Assembly (NCBI RefSeq): GCF_000716595.1
Contig: NZ_JNXC01000008.1
Span: 1 to 64,000, forward strand
DNA length: 64,000 nucleotides
Source: Saccharothrix sp. NRRL B-16314
GTDB taxonomy: Bacteria > Actinomycetota > Actinomycetes > Mycobacteriales > Pseudonocardiaceae
Reading direction: 5' to 3'
Shown here: piece by piece, positions 58,721 to 64,000 of the stretch
How positions within the stretch are numbered: the stretch's first letter is position 1
Layout: every line of letters begins with the position of its first letter
The notes under the pieces: model-generated
What the model was told of the DNA's origin: nothing
Database searches by the model: none
Seen by the model: the letters and a program-made list of their open reading frames with translations, nothing else
Position numbers and translations under genes: made by a program

Positions 58721-58758
58721 GGTCGAGGTCTCCCCCTCGCAGCGGGGAGACCTCGACC
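58721..58758. terminator. Bidirectional hairpin terminator
   Basis: A perfect 15-bp stem (58721-58735 with 58744-58758) and an eight-base loop lie between the convergent hydrolase remnant and AraC regulator genes. Confidence 0.75.
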
Positions 58759-58768
58759 GTGCCGGAGC

Positions 58769-59650
58769 TCAACGACGCCCGACGATGTGCCGGCCCGCCG
58801 TTGCAAGGCCACGAGTCGGCGAAGACGCCGGCCACGCGACGTCGTCGATCGCCAGCCACGGCGCGACCGCCACACCCGAAGGCGTGAGCCCGGTGAACGC
58901 CTTCACCTCGCGGTGCAGGTGCGACTGGTCGACATAACCGCTCTCCACCGCCACACCGGCGGCGGCGTGACCAGCCGCGAGGAGACGGCCGGCGTGATCG
59001 AACCGCACCAGCCGGGCAGCGCGCTTGGGACCGATCCCCAACTGCGCCCGGAAACGGGACCACAACCGCTTGCGGTCCCAACCGACCTCGCCCGCCAGAC
59101 CTTCGACGTGAACCCGCCCCCGACTGGCGCGCATCCGCCGCCACGTGTGGACGACCTCCGGCTCGACCCGCGCACGGGCGCACAACCGCTCGCCGACGAC
59201 CTCCGCCGCGATCGTGAACCGCTCCTCCCACGACGCGGCGGCGCGCAACCTGTCCTCGACCCGCCCGGCACCGCGACCCCAGACGTCCGCCAGGGACGCC
59301 ATCGTCCCGCTGAGATCGGGTGCGGCGTCGAGCACCGCCGCCGCCACGTCCGGGTCCAGCCGGATCTGGAGGCACTCACCCACGCGGCCACCGGCCCGCA
59401 GATCGCCCGGCACCAACCCGATGACCACGCTGCCGCGCTCGTACCGACCGCGGCTGTCGCACACCACGCCTTCGCCCTCGCTCAGGTCGATCAGCACGGT
59501 GACGGCCGGGTGCGCGACCATGTCGATGCCCACGGGAGTGGGGACACGCCGGCGGAACCCGGCCATGCTGATCCCCGGCAGCCGATGCGACCGACGCGGG
59601 ACCACGACGTCCACCGTCGTCCAGTCCGGCGGTGCCCCGGTCACCAGCAC
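58769..59650 (-). CDS. AraC-family transcriptional regulator
   Basis: 293 residues from GTG 59650. The N-terminal cupin-like region (SHRLPGISMAGFRRRVPTPVGIDMVAHPAVTVLIDLSEG) is followed by the C-terminal HTH: RVHVEGLAGEVGWDRKRLWSRFRAQLGIGPKRAARLVRFDHAGRLLAAGHAAAGVAVESGYVDQSHLHREVKAFTGLTPSGVA. The layout is that of actinobacterial AraC proteins with an AraC-binding-like N terminus. It is followed by a terminator, and the alpha/beta hydrolase lies upstream on the same strand (9 bp gap). They may be coregulated. Confidence 0.9.
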   Translation of the reverse strand: MLVTGAPPDWTTVDVVVPRRSHRLPGISMAGFRRRVPTPVGIDMVAHPAVTVLIDLSEGEGVVCDSRGRYERGSVVIGLVPGDLRAGGRVGECLQIRLDPDVAAAVLDAAPDLSGTMASLADVWGRGAGRVEDRLRAAASWEERFTIAAEVVGERLCARARVEPEVVHTWRRMRASRGRVHVEGLAGEVGWDRKRLWSRFRAQLGIGPKRAARLVRFDHAGRLLAAGHAAAGVAVESGYVDQSHLHREVKAFTGLTPSGVAVAPWLAIDDVAWPASSPTRGLATAGRHIVGRR

Positions 59651-59659
59651 ACGACCAGT

Positions 59660-60520
59660 CTAGGCATCGCGAGTCCGGTGCGGAGTGCCGACGGCCCGCT
59701 GCCGCGAAGTCCAGCCCGACAGCAGTCCACCGGTCGTCTCGGGCACCTCGAACACCGGGAGGTGCCCCACACCGGACAACAACTCGATCCGCACGCCCGG
59801 CACCACCTCGTACTCGTGCGCCGACGACGGGTCCCAGCGAGGATCGGCCGCACCGAACACCACCAGCACCGGGACCGCGAGAGCGGCAAGGCGATCGGGC
59901 ACGCTGCGCTCGGCGAGGTAGGCGGCGTTGCAGCGCGACAACGCCCTGAACGCGTCGTACGAGGTGCGCCTGAAATCGGCGACCGCGTCGCCGGGGACCT
60001 CCACAGGGCGAGCGGCCGTCGCCTGGATTCCCCTGCGGATCACCGAATCCGAACGCCTCGACCAGATCAGCCGGCCGAACGGCGGACCGAGCAGGACGCG
60101 GAGGATCAACGGCTGGGGCAGCAGCGCACCGAGGTGCGGACCGCTGCTGATCAACGCGACCGACCCCACCAGGTCGGGGCGCTGCTCGGCGAGGGCGGTG
60201 GCGACGTAGCCGCCGCTGGAGTGCCCGACGACGGCGACGTCACGCAGACCGAGGTCGTCCAGCACCGCCGCCACCCGGCTCGCCTGCGCGGGCACGTCGT
60301 AGGACGGTGGAGGTGGTGACTGGCCGCAGCCCGGGAGGTCGACCCGGATGACGTGGTGGTGGCCGGCGAGTGCCGCGACCACCGGGCTCCACGAGGCACC
60401 CGAGGCGCCCGATCCGTGGATGAGCAACAACGGCGGCGCCTCCCGCGCACCGTCGCGCACCACGTGCATCCCCCGCATCGCTTGCACTTCCTGTGGATGC
60501 TCAACACCGTTCTCGCTCAT
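59660..60520 (-). CDS. Alpha/beta hydrolase
   Basis: 286 residues from ATG 60520; an internal ATG (MRGMHVV, residue 15) is an alternative. LLLIHGSGASGASW, VDLPGCGQSPPP, VAVVGHSSGGYVATALAEQ (nucleophile Ser), VVFGAADPRWDP (Asp) and LSGVGHLPVFEVPE (His) complete the triad. No signal peptide. Substrate unknown. It precedes the AraC gene with a short gap and may be cotranscribed with it. Confidence 0.88.
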   Translation of the reverse strand: MSENGVEHPQEVQAMRGMHVVRDGAREAPPLLLIHGSGASGASWSPVVAALAGHHHVIRVDLPGCGQSPPPPSYDVPAQASRVAAVLDDLGLRDVAVVGHSSGGYVATALAEQRPDLVGSVALISSGPHLGALLPQPLILRVLLGPPFGRLIWSRRSDSVIRRGIQATAARPVEVPGDAVADFRRTSYDAFRALSRCNAAYLAERSVPDRLAALAVPVLVVFGAADPRWDPSSAHEYEVVPGVRIELLSGVGHLPVFEVPETTGGLLSGWTSRQRAVGTPHRTRDA

Positions 60521-60785
60521 GCGAGGGATGCTGCACGGCCGCCGACCACCCGTCTTGGACGAATGTCGTCACGCAGTGATCACCGCGGCCGGAAACCCCG
60601 CCCCTCGGTGAGGGCGCGCAGGACTCCGGGGACGCCGTCATCGTCGCGCAGGACGAACCGCGGAGGCGTCGCACAACCCCTGCGATTCCACGAAGAAGTG
60701 CGTGTAGACGACACTCACCACGCCCTCTGCCAATCGGCGCTGGATTCTGTCAGCACTGAAGCTATAAAGCTGAGCATGCTCGAAG
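60521..60785. other. 265-bp intergenic region
   Basis: Between the hydrolase start (minus) and the peroxidase stop (minus). I see no gene, clear hairpin or promoter motif beyond unremarkable sequence. Confidence 0.3.
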
Positions 60786-61916
60786 TCAGCGGAACAGGGT
60801 GCTGCCGAGTGGGCGCTGTTGGTCGAAGCCTGGCAGCACGAGGAACGTTGCGGTGGCGGTGGTCGTGGTGAACGGCAGCAGGGCGTCGTCGGTGTCCATC
60901 CGGGTGAGGGTGTTGGTGAACGTGCGGAGGTCGTTCTGGAAGCTGATGAACAGCAGGCCCGGTGAGGGGTCGGCGATGCTGTACGAGCGGCGCAGCATGA
61001 GGCCGACGCCCACCGCCGCGGAGTGCGCCCGGCGGACGTGGGAGCCGACCGGGATGAGGTAGCGCCCGTCCGGTGTCTTGGCGCCCAGGTCCGGGTCGGT
61101 GGCGATGTGACCACCGGACAGCGGTGCGCCGGTGTCCCTGCCGCGACCGAAGACCGCCTCCTGGTCGGCCACGGACAACGCCGCGAACTTCGGCAGGTCA
61201 AGTTCCATGCGCCGCAGCACGGCGATGGTGCCGCCGGCGACCGGAGCCGGACCGGCCAGCCACAGGTCTCGACGCTGTTGGGAGGCCGTGTGCGGGCCCA
61301 CGATGCCGTCGACGAAGCCGAACACGTTCCGTGGCGCGGCAAGGCCTTCGTTCACTGGAACGGTGGAACCGCGATGCCCCGACTGGCGCCAGCGTTCGCG
61401 CACCCGGTCACCGGCCTGGTCCAGCAACGCGGCGGCGGCGATCGACAGCACGACCGGGTCACCGGCGCAGACCTGCACCATCAGGTCACCGCCACGTGCC
61501 CGCGGGTCGACCTGTTCGCGGGAGAACTGCGGCAGGTCCGCCGTGCCGGGCAGCGAAGCGCCTGCCACGCGCACCAACCGGGGGCCGAGCCCGATCGTCA
61601 CCGTGAGATCACCCGGCGACGAGCCCAGCAGTCGCACGTCGGTCCCCGCCGTGAGCGCGCGGACGACCTCGCCGAGTTCGGCCAGCAGCGGGCCGACCGC
61701 GACACCCTCCTCCACGTCCGCCACCACGACCAGCAGGTTGCGCTGGGCCTCGCCCGGGGTGGTGATGCCCGCCTGGTGAGGACCCGTCGGCGGCACCGGC
61801 GGGACGTCGCGCGAGTCCGGCTGACCGGTACCCGGTTCACACCCGGCGGCCAAGCCGGCCAGCACGGCGGTGCCGAGGAAAGCGCGGCGTGACGGGTGGT
61901 TCTCGGCTCGGCGCAC
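60786..61916 (-). CDS. DyP-type heme peroxidase, Tat-exported lipoprotein
   Basis: 376 residues from GTG 61916. A twin-arginine signal (SRRAFLGTAVLAGLAAGC) ends in a lipobox Cys, so export as a folded, heme-loaded lipoprotein is expected. The dye-decolorizing peroxidase motif GFVDGIVGP (GxxDG, catalytic Asp) lies at ~200, a possible proximal His in GGHIATDPDLG or SHVRRAHS, and the C-terminal half has RRSYSIADPSPGLLFISFQNDLRTF with the conserved Arg. It oxidises dyes or phenolics with H2O2. Divergent from the beta-helix lipoprotein. Confidence 0.9.
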   Translation of the reverse strand: MRRAENHPSRRAFLGTAVLAGLAAGCEPGTGQPDSRDVPPVPPTGPHQAGITTPGEAQRNLLVVVADVEEGVAVGPLLAELGEVVRALTAGTDVRLLGSSPGDLTVTIGLGPRLVRVAGASLPGTADLPQFSREQVDPRARGGDLMVQVCAGDPVVLSIAAAALLDQAGDRVRERWRQSGHRGSTVPVNEGLAAPRNVFGFVDGIVGPHTASQQRRDLWLAGPAPVAGGTIAVLRRMELDLPKFAALSVADQEAVFGRGRDTGAPLSGGHIATDPDLGAKTPDGRYLIPVGSHVRRAHSAAVGVGLMLRRSYSIADPSPGLLFISFQNDLRTFTNTLTRMDTDDALLPFTTTTATATFLVLPGFDQQRPLGSTLFR

Positions 61917-61979
61917 GCTGTGGAGGGTGCCAGATCCGCCCCGCCGCGGTGCATCCGGCGGTCGTGCCAGACTGGGCCC

Positions 61980-63299
61980 ATGCTTCGTTTCGGTCTGGCC
62001 GTGATCGCGGCGGTGCCGGCGCTCGCACTGGCCGGTTGCGGTGTCGGCGACGACGGTTCGGCCGAGGCCGGTGGCAGTCGACCGGCGGGCGCGAACGTGA
62101 CGATCCGGGTGCCCGCCGACGCGCCGACGATCTCCGCCGCGGTGTCCCTCGCCCAGTCCGGCGACCTCGTGCTGGTCGCGCCGGGCGTCTACCACGAGTC
62201 GGTCAAGGTCGACACGGCCCGCGTGACCCTCCGCGGCGAGTCGCGGGACGCGGTCGTCATCGACGGGCAGCTGCGGCAGCCCAACGGCGTCGTCGTCACC
62301 GCTCCCGGTGTGGCGGTGGAGAACCTGACCGTGAAGAACAACACGCACAACGGCGTCCTGGTCACCGGTTCGGCCAGGGCCGCCGCCGGCACCCCGGGCA
62401 GCGGCGGCTACGACACCGGCGACGAGCCGGTCACCTTCCTGAAGTCGTTCCTGGTCTCCCACGTCACCGCGACCCGCAACGGCCTGTACGGCATCTACGC
62501 GTTCTCCGCGCAGGACGGCGTGATCGAGCACTCGTACGCGTCGGGTTCGGCGGACTCCGGCATCTACGTCGGCCAGTGCAAGCCGTGCCGGATCGTGGTG
62601 CGGGACAACATCGCCGAGCTGAACGCCGTCGGTTACGAGGGCACCAACGCCAGCGGTGACGTGTACGTGGTCGGCAACCGCCTCGTCGGCAACCGGGTGG
62701 GGCTCACCACCAGCTCCGACCACCAGGAGAAGCTGTTGCCGCAGCAGGGCTCGGTCGTCGCCGGCAACCTGGTCGCGGCCAACCAGCAGGCGTCGACCCC
62801 CGAGCAGGCCGACGGCGGGTGGGGCATCGGGATCGGCATCGACGGCGGCAGTGACAACCAGGTCGTCCGCAACCGGGTCGAGGGCAACGCCGACGCGGGC
62901 CTGGTGATCACCGCGACCGCCGACATCCCGCCGAACGGCAACCAGGTCGCCGGCAACGCGTTCGCGGCCAACGGCGTCGACGTCGGCTGGGTGTTCCCCA
63001 CCGCCACCAGGGGACGCGGGAACTGCCTGCGCGACAACGTCCTCACGACGACCGCGCCCGACCGGCTCGTGACGACCGCGGCCTGCCCGGCCGCCGACCA
63101 GTCACCGTCCGGCACGTGGGCGCGACCGAAGCCACCGCGCGGCATCCCGTTCACCGACGTGGCCGCGCCTCCCGTGCAGCCGCAGTCCCCCACCGCCACC
63201 ACCGAGGTCCCAGCCGTTCCGACCCTGCCGGACGTCGAGAAGATCCCGCTGCCCTCGACAGCGCTGCTCGCCGAAGCCGCACTGATGCGGACAGCCTGA
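61980..63299 (+). CDS. Lipoprotein with right-handed parallel beta-helix
   Basis: 439 residues from ATG 61980. Lipoprotein signal LAVIAAVPALALAGC, then VRVPADAPTISAAVSLAQSGDLVLVAPGVYHESVKV, the start of many pectate-lyase/NosD-like beta-helices. Repeats of the form NxxxxNxxxGV/YGI (NGVLVTGSA, NGLYGIYAF, SGIYVGQC, GNRLVGNRVGL, NRVEGNADAGLVI) continue to ~370. A Pro/Thr-rich tail follows. It may bind or cleave a cell-surface or extracellular polysaccharide, or act as a copper-related NosD analogue. Divergent from the DyP gene (63 bp gap). Confidence 0.88.
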   Translation: MLRFGLAVIAAVPALALAGCGVGDDGSAEAGGSRPAGANVTIRVPADAPTISAAVSLAQSGDLVLVAPGVYHESVKVDTARVTLRGESRDAVVIDGQLRQPNGVVVTAPGVAVENLTVKNNTHNGVLVTGSARAAAGTPGSGGYDTGDEPVTFLKSFLVSHVTATRNGLYGIYAFSAQDGVIEHSYASGSADSGIYVGQCKPCRIVVRDNIAELNAVGYEGTNASGDVYVVGNRLVGNRVGLTTSSDHQEKLLPQQGSVVAGNLVAANQQASTPEQADGGWGIGIGIDGGSDNQVVRNRVEGNADAGLVITATADIPPNGNQVAGNAFAANGVDVGWVFPTATRGRGNCLRDNVLTTTAPDRLVTTAACPAADQSPSGTWARPKPPRGIPFTDVAAPPVQPQSPTATTEVPAVPTLPDVEKIPLPSTALLAEAALMRTA

Positions 63300-63306
63300 A
63301 CGGCGC

Positions 63307-64000
63307 CTAACCCGCCGGGGTGACGCCCGGCGCCGGCTGGACCGGGACGTACTCCCCGGCGCCGAGGTCGATGACCACCGGCTGCGGCTCGGAGTCCACA
63401 TCGGCCTCGACGCGGTGCATGGTGCCGTCCGAGTCGATCCAGTAGCGCACGTTCCCCGTGGTGCCGGGCTTCCCGCGCGCGGCCGGACCGGACATGACGT
63501 CCACCCGGTGGCCCCTCACCTCGTCCTGGCCGACCCACGAAGCACCGTTCTGGGGCAGGAGTTCGGCGTTGTCCGGCCGGTCGCTGCCGAGGCTCAGCGC
63601 GATGAGCAGCGCGCTGTCCAACGAGCTGCCGGACTTCTGCAGCGGACGTCGGTGCCACTCCGACGCCGGCGGCGATGCCGGCGCTTCCACCGGCGCATCC
63701 CCCATCGGGTGGACGAACACGGTGGTAGTGGTCCACTGGATCAGCCCGTCACTGGACGTGTCGCGCCCGGAGCCGCGCACCACCCCATAACCGAGTCCCG
63801 CTCGGTAATCCACGGACCCGGTGACGACCAGGCCTCCGGCGGTGGTGGGCACGGTGATCGTCACCGCGCGGCCACCCGCCTCGTAGTTGCGGAATCGCGT
63901 GATCGCCAGCCGGTTCACCTCGTCCGAGGTCAGCGCGCGCGGATCGGCTGTCCCGGAAGGGGAATCCAGCACGACGAACGTGGTAACCCCGATTACTGCG
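63307..64000 (-). CDS. Uncharacterised membrane-anchored/exported protein (5' partial)
   Basis: The frame is open to the window edge, so the start lies beyond 64000. The most upstream visible residues (AVIGVTTFVVLDSPSG) look like the end of a TM helix. They are followed by ~220 exported residues: SDEVNRLAITRFRNYEAGGRAVTITV, GSVDYRAGLGYGVVRG, and NVRYWIDSDGTMHRVEADVDSEPQPVVIDLG. That last stretch resembles the ends of actinobacterial LppX/LprG-like or outer-face lipid-binding proteins, but the match is weak. Convergent with the beta-helix lipoprotein (7 bp apart). Confidence 0.7.
   Translation of the reverse strand, partial: AVIGVTTFVVLDSPSGTADPRALTSDEVNRLAITRFRNYEAGGRAVTITVPTTAGGLVVTGSVDYRAGLGYGVVRGSGRDTSSDGLIQWTTTTVFVHPMGDAPVEAPASPPASEWHRRPLQKSGSSLDSALLIALSLGSDRPDNAELLPQNGASWVGQDEVRGHRVDVMSGPAARGKPGTTGNVRYWIDSDGTMHRVEADVDSEPQPVVIDLGAGEYVPVQPAPGVTPAG

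Noticed and set aside
1..64000. tRNA, rRNA, transposase, integrase or phage genes
   Set aside because: None recognised on either strand; no evidence of an inserted mobile element apart from the RICIN recombination scar.

Overview
The window is very GC-rich DNA with strong third-position GC, frequent GTG/TTG starts, coupled stop/start overlaps (ATGA, GTGA) and rare TTA codons. This points to an actinomycete. The mix of a large polyketide locus, secreted RICIN/GH62 enzymes and AraC/TetR/LuxR regulators suggests a filamentous member of the Pseudonocardiales (Saccharothrix/Lentzea-like), but that rank is inference only.

Layout. (1) 1-1135: 3' end of a secreted RICIN-GH62 arabinofuranosidase, then a strong hairpin terminator. 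(2) 1246-9785: a coupled minus-strand operon (AMP-ligase, FOXRED2-like flavoprotein, alpha-hydroxy-acid oxidase, P450, cation/proton antiporter), divergent from an MIO aromatic amino acid ammonia-lyase. The divergent promoter carries a perfect palindrome that contains one possible lyase start codon. (3) 9766-18807: a two-component system, a PIG-L deacetylase, a LuxR-type regulator, an alpha-oxoamine-synthase-like protein lacking its PLP lysine, a TetR/amidohydrolase pair and an ECF sigma factor.

(4) 18898-45788: the core of the window, a highly reducing type II polyketide cluster. It holds a malonyl transacylase, ACP, ketoreductase, two hotdog dehydratases and four ketosynthase domains in three proteins, one of which is a fused KS-CLF. 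It also holds a KASIII-like protein without catalytic residues, a CrtI-like oxidoreductase, two P450s, a Rieske ferredoxin, a flavin reductase, two FAD monooxygenases, an epoxide hydrolase, six SnoaL-like proteins (seven domains), and MFS and MMPL exporters. The minus-strand genes fall into four transcription units. Each is headed by the same dyad (ATCCGG-N11-CCGGAT), and the first three in transcription order end at clear hairpins. No enoyl reductase is present, so a polyene is the expected chain. Monooxygenases, an epoxide hydrolase and NTF2-fold cyclases would act on it.

(5) 46115-50108: a DUF169 protein, then a compact peptide-export operon: ArsR regulator with its own dyad, a 70-aa one-helix protein resembling an HlyD stub, a C39-peptidase ABC exporter and a 40-aa double-glycine precursor with three cysteines, closed by a 20-bp hairpin. 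(6) 50232-64000: accessory and housekeeping genes (RibD-like reductase, MmcQ-like, saccharopine dehydrogenase-like, GlxA/AraC regulator, secreted hydrolases, a RICIN gene broken where it joins an alpha/beta hydrolase, an AraC regulator, a Tat-exported DyP peroxidase lipoprotein and a beta-helix lipoprotein).

Functions are read from motifs only. No database search was possible.
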